Assembly (NCBI GenBank): GCA_030159075.1
Contig: BROG01000030.1
Coordinates: 677,501-741,500, forward strand
DNA: 64,000 nt
Reading direction: 5' to 3'
Origin: Atrina japonica
Lineage: Eukaryota > Mollusca > Bivalvia > Pterioida > Pinnidae
A program made the translations under genes and the position numbers. Positions 40,001 through 50,960 of the stretch are shown here, in pieces. Under the pieces are notes generated by a model. The model saw only the letters and a list, made by a program, of their open reading frames with translations. It was not told the origin of the DNA and ran no database searches. How positions within the stretch are numbered: position 1 is the first letter of the stretch; each line of letters starts with the position of its first letter.

Positions 40001-41290
40001 ATATCATATAGCCGATACGATACAGATAACACCAGCAAGCGAACTCAAATGAAATAGAGACCGAATGTCGCATGTAGCATAAAAGAATTATGGATCGACC
40101 AAATACCATCCATTACAAATGATATCCAATAAATAAAAGGCACGAAATGATAGAACCGACCCGGTATGCAAAGCCAAGTGAATACCGATCAGGATCAGTG
40201 AAAATATTACAATTCTGCCTCGACAAGGGCAACAACAATAGGGGCACGAGACCATAACATATACACGGAGAACAACTAATCCAACGCGCATGGAGCATCG
40301 AGAAGCCAAGAACAACTGACAAACAAGCGGAACGATCAATTAAGTAGGGAAGACAGAACACAGGAACATACACACGAAAGAGAGGCTTGCCAGCCCCATT
40401 GGCCCCAACACAAGATAGAATCAAACATGACCGCCGATCAACGCCACACCGGACCCAATACGGATGCGACCCCATAGCTATAAATTAACAATAATACGAC
40501 ATCAAACATGGAAAAGCCGAGCCAATATAGACGAACACGCTCGACCGAAACCGCAAATAAATCACGAGCAACTCTGAATCAAAAAACTGTAGCCGGAAAT
40601 AACAACTCCAAACATAACAACAAGCGAAGGGCTCAATGCATGGAAACCAAATAGACTCATTGGTCAACAACGACAACGCGATAAAAATAAATCGCCCCAT
40701 AAGCCCCGGCCGGGAAATGATCAACACCTAACGACTCATCTGGATAAGGCAAGCAAAGATCAACCGAACAAATTCCCCATAATAGCCCACATAACTAAAT
40801 AACGGCGACGTACCGAGACGCTATCTCCACCCATCGGACCTAGCAACCATTCCCAACATAACACATTCCACACCCAAAAAAGCACTACCACACAAGCCGA
40901 CAGACCTCCAACACCAACCTAATATAATACCAAACCGCCCAACACCGAGAGACAACCGAACGCCGATTCATGCGCATGAGGACGCTGCCACCAATTCCCA
41001 TACCTCGCACCCCCCCGCCCCCACCCCCCTCTCCTCCCACCCCCCCACATCTCTCCCCCCATCCGCAACATCCACCCCCCCGCGTCCCCTCCCCCCCAAC
41101 CTCCACCCCCTTCACACCCCCACAGCTGCCCCACCACTCCCACCATCCCCAAACTCCACTTTCACCCCCTGCAACGACCCACCCACCCCCTTCCCTCCCC
41201 CCCTTCACATCATCACCCCTCTCCCACACCCACTCAACCCTCGTCTTCTCTCTTCCCACTCTTTCCCCCCCCACCATCCATCTACATCTC
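37099..41290. other. A+C-skewed, CpG-rich, patternless island
   Basis: About 4.2 kb with composition unlike the flanks. Counted samples of 60 bases: 38,401-38,460 has 32 A, 17 C, 5 G and 6 T; 40,501-40,560 has 27 A, 16 C, 11 G and 6 T with six CpG. The long A and T runs and repeats typical of the neighbourhood are rare. A C homopolymer lies at about 38,910-38,923. The last 290 bases are almost pure C/T. Open frames of 60-147 codons on both strands show no domain or family features and look like composition effects. Both ends abut units of the 33-bp array. I think this is most likely unresolved repeat replaced by low-quality consensus, but I cannot prove it. Confidence 0.85.
40998..41288. repeat. 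C/T-rich low-complexity block
   Basis: Nearly all C and T with scattered A (accccccc, ccacccccctctcctccc). It forms the right edge of the skewed island. A proline-rich plus-strand frame and glycine/tryptophan-rich minus-strand frames here follow from composition only. Confidence 0.9.
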
Positions 41291-41291
41291 A

Positions 41292-41344
41292 CCAAGACAG
41301 GTGATCTTTCATGACAGTGGTCTCTCAATAAAGTTCTTAGTGTA
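41292..41344. repeat. last 33-bp unit and right end of the interrupted MITE
   Basis: ccaagacaggtgatctttca and tgacagtggtctctc match the array unit left of the island. The tail aaagttcttagtgta resembles the MITE terminus. This shows that the island interrupts one array. Confidence 0.75.
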
Positions 41345-41468
41345 TTACAAATCAGAGAGTGGTCTCACTATCCATTATTATTTATCATATGGCATCCAAT
41401 TTAACACATGAAATTTAATATTTTTTTATATTTTCTACTATATTTAGTTGTCCATGAGGTTTCTTTTG

Positions 41469-41755
41469 TCAATTTGTTAATGAAGGATAAAATTCTATTT
41501 TATGAAGGAAAACGTCTTTACAATCTGGATCTACCAAGCAAAAAGGTTGTTGCTCAGAGTTAGAATCAATTTCCTCAAGCTGTGTTACGGTAATAGACAT
41601 TGTGTCTGAAGCACAACTTGACGCAACTGACGCCAGCTCCAAGTTGGTCTCCAACACAGACATCCTGCTGTCAATATCAGAAATATATAAAGCAGACAGC
41701 AGGATCATAAAGAAGTTGAAACAGATTATCCCAAATATACAAGTCTCACTTAATT
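41469..41755 (-). CDS. unassigned open frame, possible exon in the UCR2 intron
   Basis: A minus-strand frame stays open for about 95 codons, between a stop near 41,757 and one just below 41,469. It starts with a hydrophobic run (CIFGIICFNFFMILLSALYI). An acidic, Ser/Thr-rich part follows, including ASDTMSITVTQLEEIDSNSE and QQPFCLVDPDCKDVFLHK. The base composition is richer in G+C than the flanks and it reads like protein. A possible acceptor (gatattgacag) precedes CAGGATGTCT. A weak phase 0 donor (TTG then GTAGAT) could join FKRML, as super-short PDE4 forms do in mammals. I recognise no family. It may be such a first exon, a separate small gene or a pseudogene piece. Confidence 0.3.
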
Positions 41756-42027
41756 CCTATAGATGCATATTAACAAGATAATTACTTGTTTTTTCAAATT
41801 GGTGTACATTATGTAGTCATGCCATTAATCACGTAGTGTATGCTTACAGTCTAACAGTACATCAAAGTACACAACAGTTTTCCACGTAAATGATTATATA
41901 TAGGCGAGTTATCAATTTAAAATTGAGTGTTGTCTAATTTTTTCTCTCTACATTTTTGTAACTTGATACTTCATATATTTATGAAAAAACATTTCCGAGA
42001 ATCTGGATGAAAACATAAACATTTTGA
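41756..42027. other. intron, nothing recognised
   Basis: AT-rich, no supported feature. Confidence 0.5.
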
Positions 42028-42196
42028 CAGTACATTAACACTTATCTTTAGAGACCACCTGTCTTATGAGACCACATTTTGAAACCCACTACTTTAAATA
42101 AACCATTTAATAAAAACCTCTTATGGGCCCACCTCTGTCTTGAGAGACCACACTTAAGTGGCAGATGGGTGGTCACTTAAGACAGGTTCCACTGTA
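42028..42196. mobile_element. MITE of the TACAGTGGAACC family
   Basis: Contains agagaccacctgtcttatga at the left, gagaccacacttaagtggc in the middle and ends aagacaggttccactgta. It has the best preserved right terminus of the family in the window. The left terminus is eroded. Confidence 0.8.
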
Positions 42197-42641
42197 TTAT
42201 TGAGTTACTGGGTATGCTATGTAGTGAGTAACTAGTGTTTGTTTGAGACACAGAAAGGGGTAGGGGTGTAGGGGAGACAAACCGTCAAGTTCACAATATA
42301 TGTCACACACACTCACTTCAAGAGAAAATCAAACTTTTTTTTATGTTTTTTTTTTTTTGAAGATATATTATCCCAGCATATCTGGTATCAACATTGCAAA
42401 TATTTTGTGTAATTTCTTGGTATTTCTATTTTCCCTGGATGAAATTGTAAACTAAACAGAAATTTTGTATTTTACAATGCAGGTTTCCGAACAAAACACA
42501 CCGAACAAACATGTATATGTGACCATATATAATGGTGGTCATCAAGATTTCAGACGTCGTGATAATTATATGTCTAGTGGAAATTTATCATGACTGCATT
42601 GCTATCCACTCCTTGACATTAAGATTGTAAACAAATTTTAT

Positions 42642-43016
42642 AGAAAATATAGCAATACCAATGTTATATCAAATATAGCAGTAACAATGTATATCAAATA
42701 TAGTAATACCAACGTTATATCAAATATAGCAGTAACAATGTATATAAAATATAGTAATACCAAAGTTATATCAAATATAGCAATAACAATGTATATCAAA
42801 TATAGTAATACCAACGTTATATCAAATATAGCAGTAACAATGTCTATCAAATATAGTAATACCAAAGTTATATCAAATATAGCAATAACGTTATATCAAA
42901 TATAACAATGTTATATATAATATAACAATAATAATGTTATATAAAATATATTAATATCATTGTTATATAGAGTATGGAAATAACAACGTTATATAAAATA
43001 TAGTAGTAGCAACTTT
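42642..43016. repeat. 51-bp AT-rich minisatellite
   Basis: Units alternate two related halves (atagcagtaacaatgtat and atagtaataccaacgtta), each joined by atcaaat, with a 51-bp period. The array decays toward the right. The period is a multiple of three and stop-poor, so frames of about 70 codons open on both strands. These are not genes. Confidence 0.95.
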
Positions 43017-45298
43017 ACATCAAGTGAAGTAAAATCTGTATAACATGGCCAGCTGAGAGTCGTGTGACCTATTTCTTGACCTGGACAAATTCAAATCTTA
43101 AATTCTAAAATTACACTGCCAAGAGTATTCATTTCTACTTGTCACACTACCATCAAGTATCCAATGGCGGAAAAAAACTTTATTGTGACGCTTGTCATAA
43201 CTGAAATGTGAGTCGTATCATCCATATTATAATCAAAAGGTTACTGTACTCCACCCTGCCAAATTATGTGGACTATTACTGTGGCCCACTGTTACAAGGA
43301 GGAGCAATATATCAGAGAATTAATTATCACTAAATTAGTGTCTGTCCACACCACAGGTCCAAATCCCCATCACAAATGGCCAGTAACATCTGTACATATG
43401 TGTAAAAAAAAAAAAACCAAACAAGAAAAAAAAAACCCCAAAACAAGCATGATGAATAACATTGAAGCAAACTATGAACAGATACCATGTCCAATAGGAA
43501 TTTATCTTTGTTTTCCTAATTTATTAATTTTTTTATTTATTTTTGTTTTCAAGTATTTGACAGATCATTCATGAGATCCTGGGTATTCTTATTTTTATAC
43601 ATATAAATTTCTGGTCAACTCATAACATTCCTCATTCTTTTAACACTAAACGAAGTATATTTTTTCCCATAACACTATGCTTAAAAACTTTATCCTAACA
43701 ATCATATATTAAAATTACAATATTCTAGGCATTTTTGCCACAGTTCTAAATTGTTGGTTTGCTTACTTCTATGCACAGAAATGTCCCTCTAGTTTGGTGT
43801 CACCTCCATAAAACAGTTTCTATAAAATCGCTTAAAAACATTTATTATTTATAAAGACCAGTTTTAAAAAGCAATTTAAAACTAATTGCCAATATTTATG
43901 CATACGAGTTTGGCATTAGATTTAAGTGACAAATGACAAGGCCTGGTGATATAAATTTACAACAGAATTTGCTATAAAGTATGGCTGCATTAACGAGATC
44001 ATGAGAATGCACACACATCTTTCAGTTATATTTATGAGACAATTGATCGAAGAGCTTAAACTATATTTAGATATCTTTAATCATTAAGACATCCCTACTT
44101 TAATTGAATGTAACCTTGAAAAAAAGATTGAAGGTTTATTATCCAACCCCGATAAAAACAATACTCTTCTTTATGATAATTGGGGTTTTAGGGGGTAAAA
44201 AGATTATTTCTTCTGATGTAATCTGTAGTCAAAGGCAACCTGATGACAACTGTCACATTTATGTTCATCTTGGAAAGGCCTATAGACATTGACCCCAGTA
44301 TAGTACGAAATGATTACTTGATTTGTCTGAATCGTGTTTTACATCACATTCAACAATTTATTATTTTTATGGTGGCAGCCACATTTTATTGTTGGAGAAC
44401 AAAACCTGGTTACAATGTACCCTGGGAGAGACCTCCAGCCCTCTGCAAGAAAAGTACCAAACCTCACAAATTTTAGATCAACAATTGAGATTATAAAGAA
44501 AAGTTGTATTAATTCCTACAGCAGATATTGCAATCTACAGGGAGTGATCCTACAGTCGAAATAATCCAGGTCTTATTTCTTATCTTGGTCTTGGACATGT
44601 TAAAGTGATGTCGAGAAAGCCCTCAAACAAGATGGCTGGACTAATTTTACCATAATTTTATGATTTAAAGAAAGATAAGAGATACAGCAAACAAACAAAA
44701 AAAAAGAGAAAAAAGAAAGTCAAAATTTGTCAATTTCAAGTTTGAAGACTACGACAGATAATTTTTATGTATATCTTTTGAACACCCAGCATTCAATTAT
44801 TATTTACTTTTAGGAATTCCATTGACCTCCGGTACATTTGTACTGACCTGACCTACTTATAAGTAGAGCAATACATTAATTTAATTTGAATACTAATTGA
44901 GAAAATCTAATTAACATTTAACATGTCCATTCTACTGTTTGAGTCAAAAGACTGAACATTCTCAAGCTATTGGTTACAAAAAAATAATACGTATATATTT
45001 CCAGTGACCATTTGGCTAGCTGACATTTAAAAAGCAATATTTTATAGCGGTATGATGGGGACTATATAGTCCAAATGAAAATGACTTCAATTTAGTTACA
45101 GAGATGATAATTTTATTTATAATAAGTGAAGCTTATGTATAAAATTTATGACCATTAGATCTAATTTACATCAAAAATGAGTAATGGAGTGGTAACAAGT
45201 TTCCGGTATCAGAGTTATGACACAAGCTCAATTTTTATTTTCATGTTTGTCAAAATTATCACTTACGTGTAATACAATTTTGAATAAGTTTGAAACTA
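43017..45298. other. intron, one dispersed repeat copy
   Basis: About 43,157-43,273 matches 18,252-18,360. The rest is AT-rich with no supported feature. Open frames of 60-100 codons (for example 43,266-43,574) lack protein-like content. Confidence 0.5.
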
Positions 45299-45389
45299 TT
45301 AACTCATTCACCCCTAAAGATACATTTGGACTGTTCTAAATCATTGATTTACAGAAGAGTCTATTGTTTTTCAGGGGTTGAATAGTTAA
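45299..45389. mobile_element. 91-bp TTAA-bounded MITE, intact copy
   Basis: Bounded by TTAA at 45,299 and 45,386. The left end ttaactcattcacccctaaa pairs with the right end ttcaggggttgaatagttaa over about 16 bases. The TTAA boundaries suggest piggyBac-type mobilisation. Confidence 0.85.
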
Positions 45390-46100
45390 AGTAAGTAGAA
45401 AACAATATCATATTTTAAATATCAAACGCTGAAGGGCTTTATTAAGTAATTAGATAAACACATAAACGAGACAGTTCCGTGTGTTGATATTTGATTGAAG
45501 ATCAGATGAGTGCAGATAGAATGCTTAATCATTATTTTGTAAACAAATTAATACAATCCCAAATAACAATTATTTAATACAGTGTTTATGCAAAAACATT
45601 CTGCTTGAAAATATGTAATGCCACAGAGTCAACAAGTTGATCATAGGTAATATTGAAGACGTCAGTGCATCTTGGTGAACTGCAAAGCAATGCCAAGAGA
45701 AGTAACTCTTACTTGGGTATGGAACAAAAAAATGTCAGACATGTTGAATCAATATATTGCAGGAGAATTTCCAAGTACATGTATTTAGTAGCCAAGAAAA
45801 TTTTTGGTGCAAAAATGTCTATTTCATTCTTTCTGAAAATTTATTCTTTTCATGATATCATTGTTATTAGGTGCAATCATATTATAAATTATTGTTAAAA
45901 CTCAACTAGTGATTATTCCTACTTATTGCCTGTCCTTGCTGATATATTCCATTAATTTCTAGAGGCGAGGCTTGTAACAGTGTTATTCGACTAATTTTTC
46001 AGTTGGTGGTGGCCAGTTTTCACTAGCAGAGAGTACCACCTAGTAACATTGTACCCCCCAAATATGCCACTGGCAGGTAAACTGGTAAAATTATAAAATC

Positions 46101-46192
46101 AGTGAAGGGTCTCAAACTCATGATCACAGAACAGGTAAGAGAACTCATGTTGTTAAGTCCAAAGCTCTTATCACTCAGCCACAGAGGTCCAA
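46101..46192 (-). mobile_element. tRNA-like SINE head fragment
   Basis: On the minus strand cctctgtggctgagtgataa gives an A box (TGGCTGAGTGA, 10 of 11) and agtttgagaccc a weak B box about 50 bases on. The D-arm style (GGCTGAGTG) is that of Ser/Leu-type tRNAs. The B box is damaged and no full cloverleaf was found, so this is a SINE or tRNA pseudogene rather than a tRNA gene. Confidence 0.5.
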
Positions 46193-46788
46193 AGGGGAGA
46201 GATTCATTACTGTTATCTAATTCTTTGTTCCAAATTCAGATATTCCGTTGCCATGATTACTATTTGGAATTCTGTTTACATGATAAGCTTTAGGTGACAG
46301 TCTTATAACTTGTTTGAAAGGATGTTGTATAATAGTTATTCAAACTTCTCTACTGTTTGCGCCAATGACACAAATGCTGAAGTATTTGGAAATCATATCA
46401 CTTTATCACTTTGTCACTGAGTGGTGATGGTTGGGGGGACATAAAAAGAAATGAGAATGAAGAAAAGATGGAAGAAAAATGCTACAAACTTTGACCTCTG
46501 ATATACGCCAGTGCAAGTGAGGGTCCTTTCATGTCATGCCCAATATACATGTATGACTTCAGTTTATACTCTCATCCCAAAGAACTATCATTTACCCAGC
46601 ACTAAAATTGCCGAAGGAACAATATTTACCAGTGTCTCAAGTATGATGCTGACCAGGAATCGAACATGGAGCATCAAGCTTGCCAGATGTATATGATTAC
46701 AACAGATATATCATCAACTGTTTCAAGACATGATGACCAGTGCAAGATAAAAACTGTTGTGTTCATCTTTCAAATCTATATCTCTTAC

Positions 46789-46901
46789 CTTGCTGGATGC
46801 CATGTCACTGACTGAGCGGTGTGTTTGTATTGTCTCAAGCTGGTCCAGGCACCAGTCTAATTCATCTAATGTGTCAACTGCTAACTTTGAATACATTTCG
46901 T
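46789..46901 (-). CDS. PDE4: PDE4 exon: first half of UCR2
   Basis: Internal PDE4 exon of 113 nt, the same length as I recall for the vertebrate UCR2 exon. On the minus strand the acceptor is ttatttgcag and the donor GTAAGAG. The exon opens with two bases completing a codon and then encodes 37 residues including [20 protein letters not shown] and [17 protein letters not shown]. The [13 protein letters not shown] block is diagnostic of PDE4. It ends in phase 0, matching the FKRML exon at 14,023-14,116, 32.7 kb away. The split first codon becomes GAC (Asp) when joined to the linker exon at 50,839. In vertebrates, short PDE4 isoforms join an alternative first exon to exactly this exon, which is relevant to the candidate at 60,323. 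Confidence 0.96.
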
Positions 46902-47813
46902 CTGCAAATAATTCCACAAATCATATTTTCAATATGTAATCTTCATCTGTATTTGTCTACACTCTAATCAGCATCAGGTCCCTACCTCTTATATAAAATC
47001 ACCGTTACAAACCGGCCACATTTTCATCATTTCATTATCAAAGTTTTAAATTTAACTCCATGCTAAAAGTAGTAAACTCACATTAAATGTAACTTGTAGC
47101 CAATTTCTTCACGTTCAAGATATGTTTGATAGCAAACAAATTCAGAATATAAACAGAAAATGAAAATAAAATCAGTCTGAAATAAAACAACATAAAAAAA
47201 TGAGAAAAATATACTGCTGTCTACACACTTCCATTACTTTATAAGATATGATACAATTTTAAGCTTTCTGATCTCTTAACAGATGTAATGTAACTACATG
47301 TATCACATTCTGTTATACAGGGTTTTATAATTCATAAATTTGTCATAATAAAATCAAATTTGACACCAACATCGAGGCAATCATCAGGTAGACTGTGTAA
47401 GTATGTATATAACGTGATATGATATTATCAACTACTTTTGCAATTCAGAGTGAAAATCATCTTGATACGTCACTCTGGAATATCTAAGCACTTATTTCCT
47501 TTTAGTGAATCATTTGAAAATACCAAGCATGATATCCAATCAGATCAGAACTAACGATTACAATGTTACTATGTTTTTTCATCTTTCTCTTTTTTAAACA
47601 AAACATATTTTTTGAAATTCTATATATTTGCAACAAAGACCAATGCAGTTCTTTCTTTGGAGAAAAAAATCAGTTAGAAAACAATAACATGTTTATTTTC
47701 TTCATTAAACATCAACTGACGATGGCGGGAACATGATGTTGTGATCGTACATCAATGTCAGATCTGTGGTTGGTTTCACTCAGATGTTATCATATGTTTA
47801 TGGTATTGAAGGA

Positions 47814-48082
47814 AATTGTTATATTCATTAGTACTGTCAAAATTGTTATACGCATTGGCACTGTCAATATTTTGCTATACACTTTGGTACTGTCAATATT
47901 GTTATGCACTTTCGTACTGTCAATATATTGCTATACACTTCGGTAATATGGAATAATGTCATACACTAAGCTCCAATATTGTTATATACTTAGGTAGTGT
48001 CGATCATTGTTATACCAAGTAATGTCCATATTGTTAAATGCTTCAGCACTGTTGGATATTGTTATATAATTAGGTACTGCGG
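47814..48082. repeat. degenerate tandem array of about 29 bp
   Basis: About nine units built on attgttatacactt, cggtactgtcaat. Left units are fairly similar and right units are decayed. Confidence 0.85.
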
Positions 48083-48571
48083 AATAAAATTAGATTAAAA
48101 CTCAGCTTCAATGAAATTATTATATCACACGAAAAAAAAAAATGTTGAAAATATACTGTATCAGTACATGTTAACCCTGTATATTGATTTGGGCTATTAT
48201 GCATTTTGATATAAACCACAGGAATAAAATCTCTGTGTAACGAGATAATACATTTGTATTGATATTCACGTTATCTACGACAAGAAAGATAACTCTCACT
48301 AGCATCCAAGTAGAATTCTGCTAGAGTTTATACATACTCTTTCACCTAATTTCATAAGATTTTTTCTAATTATTTTTTATCCTGAAATGTTTCTATTACC
48401 TTGAAAATTATCATTCGCTGCAATTTTAAAACTGCATGCTCAATTAAGATGCAAAGAATGAAAAACGAGTTAAACTGTCTACAGTGTGGTGACAAAAGTG
48501 ACTCAACATTTTCTTTTTCTTTGTATGGACCCTACACATAGCTATAAAAATTTACGATGCCTTACAAATAA

Positions 48572-50600
48572 CTATGCCTCCATAGCAGAGTGGTTAGTGC
48601 ATCACGCTTCAAACGATGAAATCTCTCACCTTTAGTCAGTGTTGGGGCCTCCATGACCAAGTGGCTAGTACATCACACTTTAAACCACAAAGTCTCTCAC
48701 CTGTAGTCAGTGTTGGGCCTCCATGACCAAGTGGCTAGTGCATCACACTTTAAACCACAAAGTCTCTCACCTCTAGTCAGTGTTGGGGCCTCCATGACCA
48801 AGTGGTAAGTGCATCACGCTTTAAACCACAAAGTCTCTCACATCTAGTCAGTGTTGGGGCCTCCATGACCAAGTGGTAAGTGCATCACGCTTTAAAAAGT
48901 CTCTCACATCTAGTCAATGTTGGGGCCTCCATGACCAAGTGGTAAGTGCATCACGCTTTAAACCACAAAGTCTCTCACATCTAGTCAATGTTGGGGCCTC
49001 CATGACCAAGTGGTAAGTGCATCACGCTTTAAACCACAAAGTCTCTCACATCTAGTCAATGTTGGGGCCTCCATGACCAAGTGGCTAGTGCATCACTCTT
49101 TAAACCACAAAGTCTCTCACCTCTAGTCAATGTTGGGGCTCCATGACCAAGTGGTAAGTGCATCACGCTAAACCACAAAGTCTCTCAATCTAGTCAATGT
49201 TGGGGCCTCCATGACCAAGTGGCTAGTGCATCACACTTAGAACCACAAAGTCTCTCACATCTAGTCAATGTTGGGGCACCAAGTGGTAAGTGCTCACTCT
49301 TTAAACACAAAGTCTACCTCTAGTCAATGTTGGGGCCTCCATGACCAAGTGGTAAGTGCATCCACGCTTTAAACCAAGTCTCTCACATCTAGTCAATGTT
49401 GGGGCTCCATGACCGCATCACGCTTTAAAACCACAAAGTCTCTCACATCTAGTCAATGTTGGGGCCTCCATGACCAAGTGGTAAGTGCATCACGCTTTAA
49501 ACCACAAAGTCTCTCACATCTAGTCAATGTTGGGGCCTCCATGACCAAGTGGCTAGTGCATCACTCTTTAAACCACAAAGTCTCTCACCTCTAGTCAATG
49601 TTGGGGCCTCCATGACCGAGTGGTAAGTGCATCACTCTTTAAACCACAAAGTCTCTCACCTCTAGTCAATGTTGGGGCCTCCATGACCAAGTGGTAAGTG
49701 CATCACTCTTTAAACCACAAAGTCTCTCACCTCTAGTCAATGTTGGGGCCTCCATGACCAAGTGGTAAGTGCATCACTCTTTAAACCACAAAGTCTCTCA
49801 CATCTAGTCAATGTTGGGGCCTCCATGACCAAGTGGTAGTGCATCACTCTTTAAACCACAAAGTCACTCACATCTAAATGTTGGGGCCTCCATGACCAAG
49901 TGGTAAGTGCATCACTCTTTAAACCCACAAAGTCTCTCACCTCTAGTCAATGTTGGGGCCTCCATGACCAAGTGGTAAGTGCATCACTCTTTAAACCACA
50001 AAGTCTCTCACCTCTAGTCAATGTTGGGGCCTCCATGACCAAGTGGTAAGTGCATCACTCTTTAAACCACAAAGTCTCTCACCTCTAGTCAATGTTGGGG
50101 CCTCCATGACCAAGTGGTAAGTGCATCACGCTTTAAACCACAAAGTCTCTCACATCTAGTCAATGTTGGGGCCTCCATGACCAAGTGGTAAGTGCATCAC
50201 TCTTTAAACCACAAAGTCTCTCACATCTAGTCAATGTTGGGGCCTCCATGACCAAGTGGTAAGTGCATCACTCTTTAAACCACAAAGTCTCTCACATCTA
50301 GTCAATGTTGGGGCCTCCATGACCAAGTGGTAAGTGCATCACTCTTTAAACCACAAAGTCTCTCACCTTTAGTCAATGTTGGGGCCTCCATGACCAAGTG
50401 GCTAGTGCATCACTCTTTAAACCACAAAGTCTCTCACCTCTAGTCAATGTTGGGGCAAGTGGTAAGTGCATCACTCTTTAAACCACAAAGTCTCTCACCT
50501 CTAGTCAGTGTTGGGGCCTCCATGGCTGAGTGGTTAGTGCATTGTGCTTCAAACCACGAAATCTCTCACCACAAGTCAGCGTGGGTTAAAGTTCGGTTGG
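48572..50600 (+). repeat. 71-bp tandem array built from a tRNA-like unit
   Basis: About 28 units of 71 bp: ggggcctccatgaccaagtg, gtaagtgcatcactctttaa, accacaaagtctctcac, ctctagtcaatgtt. The layout matches a tRNA head (cctccatggctgagtggtta). The outermost units carry a perfect A box (TAGCAGAGTGG at 48,583 and TGGCTGAGTGG at 50,523). Inner units have TGACCAAGTGG, which breaks the conserved third base. Some units carry small deletions (49,250-49,420). Frames open briefly and are not genes. Confidence 0.95.
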
Positions 50601-50838
50601 AACGTAAGCTGATTTTGTTAGAAAGTTCATCAGTTTTACTTGCGGGAAGCCTGGTGGTCTCTTCCTAGGAATATTGGAGCTAGCTTCTCTCCTCCTTTTT
50701 TTAGAAACAGGCCATCACCATATAATTAGAAAACTGTTGAGTGTGGTACAAAACACCAATGAAACAAATCTAAATAAATAATGAGTCTCCCAGAGAAAAC
50801 ATTAAATACAAGATGAATGATAGAGCTTATACACCTAC

Positions 50839-50960
50839 CTGCCACAATTTTACTGTTCGGTGTTGTGGTGTTTTGCTGAGAATTTTGTTGTGATGTATGC
50901 TGAGCACCATAGTTATGAGTTGAACCACCTGAACCCCCTGCTGAAGAGGAGCCTCGAGTT
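50839..50960 (-). CDS. PDE4: PDE4 exon: linker between UCR1 and UCR2
   Basis: A 122-nt exon with acceptor atatttcag and donor GTAGGT on the minus strand. It has one leading base, 40 codons and one trailing base, which is the same phase pattern as the short vertebrate linker exon (about 50 nt) upstream of the 113-nt exon. The trailing G joins AC of the next exon to make Asp. The peptide is low in complexity: TRGSSSAGGSGGSTHNYGAQ, then Gln/Asn/Thr repeats, ending NSKIVA. That is expected for a disordered linker and gives no family signature by itself. The call rests on the splice sites, phase and position 3.9 kb upstream of a certain PDE4 exon. The upstream exon must end in phase 2; I could not find it to the right. 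Confidence 0.82.

Larger units (their letters stand above)
14117..46788 (-). other. PDE4 intron between the two UCR2 exons
   Basis: This 32.7-kb intron has consensus ends (GTAAGAG ... ccttgcag on the minus strand) and phase 0. It holds seven or more tandem arrays, several MITEs, one SINE copy, the A+C-skewed island and the unassigned open frame at 41,469. No other exon-like segment was found, although short exons without a recognisable peptide could be missed. Confidence 0.9.
46902..50838 (-). other. PDE4 intron, linker exon to UCR2
   Basis: This 3.9-kb phase 1 intron is bounded by GTAGGT and ttatttgcag on the minus strand. More than half is tandem repeat: the tRNA-like 71-bp array and a degenerate array of about 29 bp. 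The rest (46,902-47,813 and 48,083-48,571) is AT-rich with nothing recognisable. Confidence 0.85.

Noticed and set aside
38200..40727. Several 60-120 codon frames in the skewed island
   Set aside because: A+C bias removes T-starting stops on the plus strand and gives T/G-rich frames on the minus strand. The peptides show no coherent domain, and frames overlap on both strands.
40885..41328. Glycine-rich and proline-rich frames of 77-147 codons
   Set aside because: They come from the C/T block. No protein family features, and both strands are open at the same place.
41469..41755. C-terminal exon of PDE4
   Set aside because: It lies upstream, in gene order, of the 94-nt UCR2 exon, so it cannot follow the catalytic domain in the same transcript.
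46653..46670. Good Pol III B box (TGTTCGATTCC, minus strand)
   Set aside because: No A box at a suitable distance and no cloverleaf, so it is at most a SINE scrap.
48572..50600. Cluster of tRNA genes
   Set aside because: Units are 71 bp and tRNA-like in the first half only. The B box is missing and the inner A box is broken.
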